Assembly: GCA_009746045.1 (NCBI GenBank)
Contig: RPFO01000065.1
Location: 4,541,785 to 4,605,784, forward strand
Length of the DNA stretch: 64,000 bases
Source of the DNA: Mesostigma viride
Taxonomy: Eukaryota; Streptophyta; Mesostigmatophyceae; Mesostigmatales; Mesostigmataceae
Reading direction: 5' to 3'
The position numbers and the translations under genes were made by a program. Below the pieces are notes generated by a model. The model was not told the DNA's origin. It saw nothing but the letters and a program-made list of their open reading frames with translations, and made no database searches. Below, piece after piece: positions 34,857-46,638 of the stretch. Numbering within the stretch: the first letter of the stretch is position 1; every line of letters begins with the position of its first letter.

Positions 34857-37800
34857 CATGATGACACCATGGGAGCCTGAATACTCATCATTTACTATTC
34901 CTTGACATCCATGTACGTGGACGGGCCATGATGACACCATGGGAGCCTGAATCCTCATGATTTACTATTCCTTGACATCCATGTACGTAGGCCAGCCATG
35001 GAGACACCATGGGAGCCTGAATCCTCCTCATTAATTACATACATGCCATCCATGTACGTAGACAAGCCATGATGACACCATGGGAGCCTGAATCCTCATC
35101 ATTAACTACATACATGCCATCCATGTACGTACACGGGCCATGATGACACCATGGGAGCCTGAATCCTCCTCATTAATTACATACTTGCCATTCATGTACG
35201 TAGACGGGCCATGATGACACCAATGGAGCCTGAATCCTCTTCATTTTTTTTATGAGAGGATTCAGGTTACATAAATGCCATCCATGTACGTAGACAAGCC
35301 ATGATGACACCATGGGAGCCTGAATCCTCATCATTATATACAAAAATGCCATCCATGTACGTAGACGGGCCATGATGACACCATGGGAGCCTGAATCCTC
35401 ATCATTAACTACATACATGCCATCCATGTACGTACACGGGCCATGATGACACCATGGGAGCCTGAATCCTCATCATTAATTACATACTTGCCATTCATGT
35501 ACGTAGACGGGCCATGGAGACACCATGGGAGCCTGAATCCTCATCATTAATTACATAAATGCCATCCATGTACGTAGACAAGCCATGATGACACCATGGG
35601 AGCCTGAATCCTCATCATTATATACAAAAATGCCATCCATGTACGTAGACGGGCCATGATGACCCCATGGGAGCCTGAATCCTCATCATTAATTACATAA
35701 ATGCCATTCATGTACGTAGGCCACCCATGATGACACCATGGGAGCCTGAATCCTCATCATTAATTACATACTTGCCATTCATGTACGTAGACGGGCCATG
35801 GAGACACCATGGGAGCCTGAATCCTCATCATTTACTATTCCTTGACATCCATGTACGTAGACGGGCCATGATGACACCATGGGAGCCTGAATCCTCATCA
35901 TTTACTATTCCTTGACATCCATGTACGTAGACGGGCCATGATGACACCATGGGAGCCTGAATCCTCCTCATTAATTACATAAATGCCAACCATGTACGTA
36001 GACGGGCCATGATGACACCATGGGAGCCTGAATCCTCATCATTACTTACATAAAGGCCATCCATGTACGTAGGCCAGCCATGGAGACACCATGGGAGCCT
36101 GAATCCTCCTCATTAATTACATAAATGCCAACCATGTACGTAGACAAGCCATGATGACCCCATGGGAGCCTGAATCCTCATCATTATATACAAAAATGCC
36201 ATCCATGTACGTAGACGGGCCATGATGACACCATGGGAGCCTGAATCCTCCTCATTAATTACATAAATGCCATTCATGTACGTAGGCCAGCCATGATGAC
36301 ACCATGGGAGCCTGAATCCTCATCATTAATTACATACTTGCCATTCATGTACGTAGACGGACCATGGAGACACCATGGGAGCCTGAATCCTCCTCATTAA
36401 TTACATACATGCCATCCATGTACGTAGACAAGCCATGATGACCCCATGGGAGCCTGAATCCTCATCATTTTTTTTTCTTTGACATCCATGTACGTAGACG
36501 GGCCATGATGACACCATGGGAGCCTGAATCCTCATCATTAATTACATAAATGACATCCATGTACGTAGACGGGCCATGATGACACCATGGGAGCCTGAAT
36601 CCTCCTCATTAATTACATAAATGCCAACCATATACGTAGACAAGCCATGATGACACCATGGGAGCCTGAATCCTCATAATTTACTATTCCTGGACATCCA
36701 TGTACGTAGGCCAGCCATGATGACACCAATGGAGCCTGAATCCTCTTCATTTTTTTTATGAGAGGATTCAGGTTACATAAATGCCAACCATGTACGTAGA
36801 CAAGCCATGATGACACCATGGGAGCCTGAATCCTCATCATTTACTATTCCTTGACATCCATGTACGTAGACGGGCCATGATGACACCATGGGAGCCTGAA
36901 TCCTCCTCATTAATTACATAAATGCCAACCATGTACGTAGACGGGCCATGATGACACCATGGGAGCCTGAATCCTCATCATTATATACAAAAATGCCATC
37001 CATGTACGTAGACGGGCCATGATGACACCATGGGAGCCTGAATCCTCATCATTATATACAAAAATGCCATCCATGTACGTACACGGGCAATGATGACACC
37101 ATGGGAGCCTGAATCCTCATCATTAATTACATAAATGCCATTCATGTACGTAGGCCAGCCATGGAGACACCATGGGAGCCTGAATCCTCCTCATTAATTA
37201 CATACATGCCATCCATGTACGTAGACAAGCCATGATGACCCCATGGGAGCCTGAATCCTCATCATTTTTTTTTTCTTTGACATCCATGTACGTAGACGGG
37301 CCATGATGACACCATGGGAGCCTGAATCCTCATCATTAATTACATAAATGACATCCATGTACGTAGACGGGCCATGATGACACCATGGGAGCCTGAATCC
37401 TCATCATTAATTACATACATGCCATCCATGTACGTACACGGGCCATGATGACACCATGGGAGCCTGAATCCTCCTCATTAATTACATACTTGCCATTCAT
37501 GTACGTAGACGGGCCATGATGACACCATGGGAGCCTGAATCCTCATCATTAATTACATAAATGCCATCCATGTACGTAGACAAGCCATGATGACACCATG
37601 GGAGCCTGAATCCTCATCATTATATACAAAAATGCCATCCATGTACGTAGACGGGCCATGATGACACCATGGGAGCCTGAATCCTCATCATTAACTACAT
37701 ACATGCCATCCATGTACGTACACGGGCCATGATGACACCATGGGAGCCTGAATCCTCCTCATTAATTACATACTTGCCATTCATGTACGTAGACGGGCCA

Positions 37801-38621
37801 TGGAGACACCATGGGAGCCTGAATCCTCATCATTAATTACATAAATGCCATCCATGTACGTAGACAAGCCATGATGACACCATGGGAGCCTGAATCCTCA
37901 TCATTATATACAAAAATGCCATCCATGTACGTAGACGGGCCATGATGACCCCATGGGAGCCTGAATCCTCATCATTAATTACATAAATGCCATTCATGTA
38001 CGTAGGCCAGCCATGATGACACCATGGGAGCCTGAATCCTCATCATTAATTACATACTTGCCATTCATGTACGTAGACGGGCCATGGAGACACCATGGGA
38101 GCCTGAATCCTCATCATTTACTATTCCTTGACATCCATGTACGTAGACGGGCCATGATGACACCATGGGAGCCTGAATCCTCCTCATTTACTATTCCTTG
38201 ACATCCATGTACGTAGACGGGCCATGATGACACCATGGGAGCCTGAATCCTCCTCATTAATTACATAAATGCCAACCATGTACGTAGACGGGCCATGATG
38301 ACACCATGGGAGCCTGAATCCTCATCATTACTTACATAAAGGCCATCCATGTACGTAGGCCAGCCATGGAGACACCATGGGAGCCTGAATCCTCCTCATT
38401 AATTACATAAATGCCAACCATGTACGTAGACAAGCCATGATGACACCATGGGAGCCTGAATACTCATCATTTACTATTCCTTGACATCCATGTACGTGGA
38501 CGGGCCATGATGACACCATGGGAGCCTGAATCCTCATGATTTACTATTCCTTGACATCCATGTACGTAGGCCAGCCATGGAGACACCATGGGAGCCTGAA
38601 TCCTCCTCATTAACTACATAC
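34857..38621. repeat. 70-71 bp satellite, third block, with higher-order copies
   Basis: More than fifty units. Unit variants (TTACTATTCCTTGACATCC, AATTACATAAATGCC, TATATACAAAAATGCC linkers; GGAGACACC against GATGACACC) occur in the same order in segments near 35550-36090 and 37830-38380. A 40-bp hairpin insert (TCTTCATTTTTTTTATGAGAGG) occurs at about 35233-35273 and 36741-36776. No gene. Confidence 0.9.
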
Positions 38622-39237
38622 AGTTAACGTAAAGGATTTACGTTAGATGGATGGAGATTGTTACGCTCTTTCCAACGGCACCTTGAACGCCTCATTTGGT
38701 TAAGGAACGTAAAAGTTATGACGTTTCCTAGGCTGTGCCGACAGTACCCGGCGCGCCACTGTGGGCGCGTACGGACACAGGATGTACAAGTGTCACTTTG
38801 ATAGTCCGCAGGACGTTGACAGGACTTGTACAGGACTTGATGGTCAATTGATAGGTAGGCGCACTGTAGCGCGCCAGGACCTATGAGACAATTGATGCTG
38901 ACTAGTGTACGGATAGGTCCACAGGACTAGCCGTATGGACAATTGATAGATCTGCGCGCCAAAGGCGTGCCAGAGTCTGTGTAATCAATTGATTGACAGT
39001 TCAGCTGTGACAGTGCAGCTGAATACTTGGACGCGTCCCTAGCAAGCTATATGAGTGACTTGGTCACACCGGGACGCTAGCTCTTGCGTGCACGCTCTCT
39101 TGGCATAACGACCCTGTCGTCTGTGCTACGTGCAGTCTCGGACTTGACGTGACTTACGTCTGTGTTTGCTCATTATAATAAAGGCAACTTTCCTGCAAGA
39201 GCCATGGATTCCCTCGGTGGTAAACTCTCATTCAACT
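38622..39237 (+). repeat. 5' LTR of element 2
   Basis: Starts AGTTAACG and ends CATTCAACT. It is similar to the LTR of element 1 through most of its length but differs in the last 40 bp. It has the same TATA-like CTATATGAG and a TATAATAAAG polyadenylation region. Confidence 0.9.
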
Positions 39238-40049
39238 CCATCAAGTTTCGTTTAAGTGGCCAGCCGGAGCGGCTGCTTAGGTTTTAGCGGGCAAGTGTTC
39301 GAAGCGCGTCATTGGTGAATTACTGGGGAACTTGGGTTTCCCCGCGAAACTCCAACCGCACGTTCAGATTTCCAAATCTCAAGTAAAGTTCGGCGCAACT
39401 TTCTGAACGGGGGCAGTTGACGAGCAGCATTCCTCCGGACGAATGAATTGCGTTCCATACTTGCGCAAAATTTTGAAAGGTAGCTTGCGTGCAGCCCTAC
39501 TAAAATTTGCGCGGACGTTCAGATTTCCAAATCTCAAGTAAATTTCGGCGGAACTTTCTGAACGGGGGTAGTTGGCGGGCAGCGTTCCTCCAGACGAATG
39601 AAATGCGTTCCATACTAGCGCAAAATTTTGAAAGGTAGCTTGCGTGCAGCCCTACTAAAATTTGCGCGAAGTGTGGGACTGAAAATTCGTAACGGAAACT
39701 TTTTGGTAGTTGCCGTCACTTCCTCTTGTGCAAACGTGTGGGAGTGAAAATTCGTAACGGAAACTTTTTGGTAGTTGCCGTCACTTCATTTTGCGCGAGT
39801 GTTGGGCGGAAAATTGGTAACGGAAACTTTTTGGTACTTGGCGTCACTTCCTTTGGTTCGACTGAAAATTCGCTGAAATTCGCTGAATTCGTACCGTAGC
39901 CTAATTTTTAGTACCTCGAAGTGACGGGGCACCTAAAAATTTGCCCACAAGTACACTTGGCAGCGCGCTCACTGGGAAAAATTGTACAGCCGCTCCGGCG
40001 GGCCACTTGAACGAATTGTAATGGTATTACAATCTTCGTACCAAGAAAA
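39238..40049 (+). other. Leader of element 2 with internal repeats
   Basis: Contains two copies of a roughly 160-bp unit around CAGATTTCCAAATCTCAAG (near 39365 and 39518) and three of a roughly 60-bp unit around GTAACGGAAACTTTTTGGTA (near 39692, 39756, 39818). It is absent from element 1. No ORF is supported. Confidence 0.7.
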
Positions 40050-40835
40050 ATGCCGGACTCGATGGAGTTCCGCATTCCGAGGGATTCTGAAATTTTGGGC
40101 AGTCCAGCGGACATCGCCGAATCTCCGGCTGGTCCTTCGACGACTCCTGTTCGTGAAGATCGTCCGGTTCTTAATCCGGCGTGGCAGCGTGTTGTTGACC
40201 AGGCGGTAGCGTCCAGTGCGGAGCTACGCGCTCAGCAGCAGGCACTGCTGCAAAACCTACGACTGCCGCCCCCGCCTCCGCAACCTTCGATTGTTTCGGG
40301 GTTTCGCGATTACCTTGATTCCATTCGAGCTTTGCTCGCGGACTTCGAGGTCCATACCCGGGCGGGGTTGCAAGCGCCCAGCGCGGTTGCCGAGGTCTCT
40401 GAGGAGATCGACAACGCGGTTTCATCGCTTACAGGTTACCAGCGCAATCTCGCTAACTGGCTGTCGGTTCGTTCGGGCGTCATTCCGACGATTACGACCA
40501 ACCTGTTTCAAGACCTTGCGATTCTGCAGTTGCTGTCGCGAGGCTTCCGGACGCGTGAGCGGCAATTGCTGCTCAATCTTGTCGCGTTCTTGTCTGCATT
40601 GCGAGAGTGGGCGCCGGACGGGTGGGATTTTCTAACGATTCTTACCAACCCGCTCCGCATCGTCACCCGCCGCCGTCGTCGCCGCATTGATCCGGTGACG
40701 GGACGTCGGTTGGACCCCATCGTCATCGAAACTCCGGTGACGATTGAGGTTGGGCAAGGCCAGGAGGCGCCTGCGCCTGTCGCCAACGATCCAATTTACG
40801 ACTACGACTACTGCGATTTTCGTGGTCTCGACTGA
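40050..40835 (+). CDS. ORF1 of element 2, accessory protein of unknown function
   Basis: 261 residues. It shares with ORF1 of element 1 the start (M..S.EFRIP.D.E), SSLTGYQRNL, TTNLFQDLA and the ending YCDFRGLD, while linkers differ in length and sequence. There is an Arg-rich stretch (TRRRRRRID) near residue 210. The frame is intact even though the gag behind it is broken, which argues that ORF1 is a real protein and is translated separately. No known domain recognised. Confidence 0.72.
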   Translation: MPDSMEFRIPRDSEILGSPADIAESPAGPSTTPVREDRPVLNPAWQRVVDQAVASSAELRAQQQALLQNLRLPPPPPQPSIVSGFRDYLDSIRALLADFEVHTRAGLQAPSAVAEVSEEIDNAVSSLTGYQRNLANWLSVRSGVIPTITTNLFQDLAILQLLSRGFRTRERQLLLNLVAFLSALREWAPDGWDFLTILTNPLRIVTRRRRRRIDPVTGRRLDPIVIETPVTIEVGQGQEAPAPVANDPIYDYDYCDFRGLD

Positions 40836-40957
40836 ATTCGGCATGGTGGCGCGGTCGGCACCGGGGCAGGCGGCTTTTTGACAGATTGTACATATCTACC
40901 TGTCTTTTGTTTTCCAGCTGCTTAGCTCAGGGCCATACACAGCTAGTGTAGTTTACC

Positions 40958-42061
40958 ATGGCTGAGGGACGCCGTAGCAAGGGCCTAGCCAGTGGGAATA
41001 ATAATGGGGGTGCTGGTAGCGGGACCGCTCACGTAGATGACGTGGGGGTCACCGGAGAAATCACTAATATCCCTTTGAATAATAATACTACACATGCTGT
41101 TTCTGGATATGATCTCACCACCAGGGTCTGCTTATTGTTAATCAGCTGCAACCTGTCACTTCAGACTCAAAGCCAAAGCAGGCAGAGGAGTTTGTGGAAG
41201 GACTAGAGGGGTTTCCAAGTTTGTACGGTGGTACAAACTATTATCAGATCTGGATAGGCAGCCAGACTTTTGGCAAGTGCACAGATCAGATTAAAGACCT
41301 CACTAGAGAGTGCAAGAAGGCCAACAAGGCCTGGGCAGTCTACGTGGCAGAGCTGAGGGAGCTGCTAGAGGATCAGGAAGAAAGTGGGGATCCATTGGCA
41401 GGATAAATACCAGGGTGGGAGGTAAGGGAGACCTGATCCAGAACTTCCTTAACTATTGTAAATGGTTGAGGAGGGCAGGGCTCACGGCTTCAATGTCGCT
41501 GACAGCATAGCCCTGACAAACTGGCTCAAGGTTTCTGGGCTGGACAAGGCAACACGTGGCTCTTTAAAGGTCATGTGTGCCCCACACTCTACCCTCAAGG
41601 CCTACAAGGTCATAATCAAACAAGCACTCGAGGCAGAGGAGCTGTTTGAGGGTGGAATGCCAGCTGTGAAGGCTACCCACGCAGGTGGGCGTGCCCAGGG
41701 GGGCTCCAAGACGTCTGAGGCTGACAGAAGCCAAGGAGGACGTGGGGGCAACCACAACAAGCGGAAGGCCAACCATTCACCCGACCCTGACGGGCAATCA
41801 CATGCCAAGTCGGTGTTCAGGAGGGTGGGTGGTAAGCCCAGGCAGGGTAACGCGCCTGACAACGGGGGAGGAGGCCAGGGCAAGTCAAAGATCCAGTGCT
41901 ACCTGTGCAAGGGGTGGGGGCACATCAAGAAGGAGTGTCCCAGCTTCAAGAAGACCCAGGGCCAGGGCAGCAACAAGAAAAACAACAACAAGAACAACAA
42001 CAAGTCCCAGGCAGGCCAGCCTTCAAAGGGCAGTCAGCAAGAAGACAACAAGGAGCAGTGA
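40958..42061 (+). pseudogene. gag of element 2, several frameshifts
   Basis: Starts MAEGRRSKG as in element 1. Compared with element 1, single bases are missing near 41127, 41375, 41420 and 41461, breaking the capsid-like part into four frames. The last part (41462-42061) is open and carries the zinc knuckle CYLCKGWGHIKKEC and the Asn/Lys tail. It ends CAG-TGA-CTG, in frame with pol. Confidence 0.8.
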
Positions 42062-45000
42062 CTGTCTGAGGCAACCCCTACACACCTTAATTCACCCAAG
42101 GGGGAGGCCAGGTGCTCCAATGCAGATTTTATATCTGGGCAACAAGAGGGTGATCTCCAGGTTCATGGTGGCCCCAGGTCACCTGGAGAGGTACAGGTTC
42201 CTATGAAGACGTCCTTGACAGCTGGTGCAGCTGTAAGAATGTCTGACCCCATGCATCCTTGTGCTGGGCACGAGGGTGGACCTCTCATTTTGAGAGAAAC
42301 CAATGTACAACCACAGAGGGGTGTGAAGGCCTCTGGTGGTATGCATGTGGTCCCTGCTGGCGGTCCAGGTGTTGGGCATGAGCAGGGTGACTCAGACTCT
42401 GAGTCAGAACAGGATGGAAGACAGCATGGTGATGCTGGACAACCTGACAGCACAGTCCTGACTGTGCCAGGGACTGCTTCCTCTGTGTACCAGGAGTTGG
42501 GTGCCCGAATCCACAACATGTTTGGGCATGCCACTTCTCTGTCAAACAACTTTGCCTTCCGTATGGGCAGGGCACCCCTTCTTAAGGCGTGTCAGCAAGC
42601 TGCCTCACGGTGTAAGTGCCAGTTGTCCTCCAACAAGCCCAGGAAATCACATGCCAAAGCTATACCTCAGAGCATTGGTGATCTGCAGTGTGATATCCAA
42701 CACATCAGGGGCATGCAACTGTTGGTGTGCGTGGACAGGTACACAAAATACAAGGTGCTGGAGCATTTACCTTCTATGAAGAACAGGTACTTGCTGGCTG
42801 CCCTGCAGAATGTAAGAGCCAAGTTTCCTACCACAAGGATCCAGGTGGACATGCAGTTTCAGCATCTCAAGGGTGATCCCACCCTTCCTGAGTTGCTGGT
42901 TACACCTAGGGAGGCTCATGGGCAGCAGGGTGCTATAGAGAGGGCAATCCAGGAGGTCAAGAAATTGATTATCTCTGAAGACTGGGTACCCTTATCTGCA
43001 CCTGCACTTGTCAGGAGTGCATGGCTGAGGAACGTGGAGCAGCAGCTGAACAGCAGGGTTAACTTCTACTATGATGGAGTTGCTGTCAGCCCAATGGGTC
43101 TATATCATGGCCTGTGCCCACCACATGTGCTGGAGGGCTGGAAACATGCTGCACATGTCACCTTTGCCAAGCTGAGGGAGAAGGACCGGGGTTGGAAGAT
43201 GCTGGAGCCACAAGTGGGTCAGAAGGTCCTAGCTTGGAAGGAACCTAGCCTTTATGGCAAACGTGGTAGCTGGAGTCCTGGGGTGGTTACCCAGGTTGAT
43301 GAAGCTAGCCACGCATGCTTGGTCAGCATGGAGGACGAACCAAAGCATGTGCACCGGCTGAGTTGGTCATATGTCAAGCCTAACCTGATGAATGAGGGCA
43401 GTCAGGCACAAGGCTCACAGGACCTGCAGGATTTTCAGGTCCCAAGTGACATCACTGATGCAACGACCACATCTGTTGCAGGGGAATCTGTCAGCCCTGG
43501 CCAGGTTGCAGAGGTACCTGTTGAACAGGCTGCAAGGTCAACAGCTGGGGAGTCAACTGTCAAGCCCAAGGCTCTAACCAAGCCCAGGGGGACAAGTTTG
43601 GCTGGATTAATTGGGGCTCTGCAAAGGGCCAAGAAGCAGCCCAAGGTAGCCAAGCTCAGGTGGCATGGCAATCTGGGGCTGGACACTGCCTTAGAGGTAG
43701 ACACTAATTCTCAGGTTTCCATCATTGGGACCAGAGCTGCAGCAGGGTACAGCATGACTGAACCCAGCTATCAGTTTGTGTCTGACTTCAGTGGCGGGGT
43801 ACACGTGAAGGTACTGGGTGAGGTATCCATTCCTATCCTTGGACAGGACACTGCTTTTTGTGTCTTGGAGGGCTATCAGGGACCTGCTCTTCTGGGGCAG
43901 AATTTCCTATGCCAGGATGGGGTAGTGATCACGTCCTCTCTCCTGACTAAGGAAGGGGCTGGTCAGGTCCCACTGATTAATTTCAGGACCACTCACCTAT
44001 CACGTGCAGTAACCAGGACGGTTAAGCGTGTGCAAGTGTGCCAGGGGCAGGAGCCCTTGGTTGATGACCTCATATTGCCAGCTGCTAGTCATCCAAGCAG
44101 TTTGGGCATTGGTCCTCACTCACTTGCTGGACACAGCCCTATAAACTACCAAGGCCTGGTGAAGCTCATGTCCTCTCCCATTATGTGTCCCCAGGTCACA
44201 CTGGGTCTGATTAAATCTGGGGAGGACTGGATCTCCAAGAAATGCGTGGAACCTGTCAATGACCTGCCTCCTGCACGACGTCTACTCAAGCTCAAGTTTG
44301 TCATCAAGATGAAGGAGGTGGACGGGGTCAAGGTACCACACGTCAGGCCAGTACTGAATGAGTTCAAGGGTACTGGTGAGTGCACCGCTGAGGAGTTGTA
44401 TACCCCTGGCATGCTGCATGACACTTGGAGGCTGCTGCTGTGTGTATTTCTAGGCCTTCTCAACAAGGGCTTGGACTATGGCTCAGTGGTGGTAGACTTC
44501 AAGAGGGCATTTCTGGAGGGGGATGCAGATGTGGCACAGGAAAAGTGGGAGGGCAAGACGCCTTTCTATGTCAGGGTGCCTGCTGTATGGAAAAGGGACA
44601 TTCACACTGAGTTCCTTAAAATCCTCAAGGGCCTGGAGGGCCTGAGGTCAAGTCCAATAATCTGGAGGGAGACTCTCAACCGTTTCCTGAAGGAGCATTG
44701 CAACTTGAAGGTTTCTCCTGTAGACCCCTGTCTGTTTCTGGGGCAATGGGAAGGCCTACCAGTGTATGCTTCGCTGCACGGGGATGACCTACATCTGATA
44801 GCTCCCACGTCGTGGCTTAAGGAGCTGATCTCCATCATTAAGTCCAAGTTTCCTCTGGGTAGGGAGCAATGGCAGGTGGAGAATGAGCCTCTCCTGTTTG
44901 TGGGCATGGAGGCCACACTGGTGAAGAAGGGGGGGAGTGGCGTATGCTGCTGGTGGGGGGCAACGATTATCAAGAGACCCTCATTAGCAAGCTTCCTCCA

Positions 45001-45687
45001 GTCATCACACAGGCACTGTGTCCCATGGTGAGGGGCATGGTTGCTTGGGTGGCAGGCATTTCCAGGCCAGACCTTATGGTCATAGCCAGGTTGCCTGATG
45101 ACATGCTGACAGAGCTAGGGTCTGCCAAGGTGGCTGATCAGGTCAGGGCTTCGTCTGGCATTCTGTTGTCTGCAGTGGATTTATCACAACCCATTTGCAT
45201 GGAGCTGTATGTGGATAGCTCAATGGACAGCAGGCAGGTCTCCAAGGTCAGGGGCAGGGCTGCAGGGCTCTTTGTGCTCAGACAGGAAGGCCTGGGGAGT
45301 TTGGTGAGCTGGTTCAGTCGCCTGCACAAACGGGTGGCTGTCAGTAGTGATGTGGCAGAATGCAGGGCTATTTGTGAAGGCATTCACACAAGCCTTTATC
45401 TGAAGGAGTTGCTTCATCAGATGACTTCTAACACTCCTTGGCCACTTCAGGTTACCACTCTTCTAAAAACAGACTCCATGGGGATGGTGCAGTTTGTGCA
45501 CAGGCAGATGGCCAGAAGTAGGGACTTGGATTATCTCCTTCTTAAGGAATTGTCCTCCTTGGCCAATATTGAGCATATCCCTGGGGTTGACAATCCTGCT
45601 GATGCTTTGACCAAGCTAGTGCAGAAGGCAGCAGTGCAATACAAGGTTCTTCAGTCTCTGATGGACCCATCTCAGCAAGCTGTCTAA
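42062..45687 (+). CDS. pol of element 2: integrase, protease-like, RT, RNase H
   Basis: Open in the gag frame from the TGA at 42059-42061, first ATG at 42203. It gives the complete version of the element 1 protein: integrase D164, D216, E246 (numbered from that ATG), retropepsin-like VDTNSQVS at 499, LLGQNFL at 563, RT with VVVDFKRAF and the box SLHGDDLHL, then RNase H to the stop at 45687. One base is missing in a G run near 44935 (7 G against 8 in element 1), which moves RNase H to another frame. As a homopolymer change it may be a sequencing error, in which case this pol is intact. Confidence 0.85.
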
Positions 45688-46638
45688 GCTGGTGCCTGGT
45701 TATAGGGCATTGGAGAGCAGATTGTGTGGTAGTGTCAGCATTGTGACTGGCATAATACCTGTATTTTAGTCTGTACTAAGGCTCATGGACCATGGTACAC
45801 TCACTCTGATTTTAATCAGGATACAGCCAGGTTTTGGCTGGGGTTCATGCTGTTGACTACACAAGGTTGACAGGTCCATTACAGACCATGTATTCTATTT
45901 AAAAAGAAATGTATATTTGTACATACCTCTCACAATGGTCTGGGAACCTTTATTCTGGGGTTTATAGGGCGGGGTTCGATTCCCTGGTATTATGTTTCTA
46001 CAAGCTGGCCTGCTCAGGTGTTTTACCTGTTCAGACTTCCCTAGTTCCCCAGGGCAGGATTTAATTGTTGCCTATGTGTTTCATTTTGTCATTTGTTTGC
46101 TGTGGCAATTTATCATCTGACAAGTAGACGGGCGCCATAAGACGGGCGCCAATACTAACCTGTTGAGAGTATGACGGGGAAACTATTGTAATACGTCTTA
46201 CTTTGTCAAGTGGTATTTCAATTGTCATGGATTTATTGTGCTTATATTAGATATGTACTGGGTTTTATGGGATTAGTATCTGGGATTAATGTAACTCACC
46301 GCCAGAAGGTCATTGTACTGGAGGCTCTACCGAGGTGATGGGATTAATTCCTGGAGAAGACCTCATAGAATTAACCTGTATGTATTTAATTTTGTGTGTT
46401 TCTAATATCTGGTGGTACTCTGTAATGCCACTTCCATAGGTTTTTATCCATTTCTCATGAAATGGTTTTCCCTGTGGCAGATCTGTTTCTTTTCCAGTTC
46501 CTTAAAAGAAAGGGCTGGGGGAATGGCATTGGCCATTAAAGACATCTGTTCAAGCTTCAAGCTGGAGTGAAGGACATTTCAAGCTACTTCAAGGGTCCCT
46601 GGCAGGGGATGTGATCCCTAAAGAAAAGAAGGGATTGG
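45688..46638 (+). other. 3' untranslated region of element 2
   Basis: Closely matches the same region of element 1, including the T-arm motif at 45970-45986 and the purine tract at 46620-46638 next to the LTR. Confidence 0.75.
45970..45986 (+). other. tRNA T-arm-like motif in element 2 3' UTR
   Basis: Same 17 bases as in elements 1 and 3. Confidence 0.75.
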
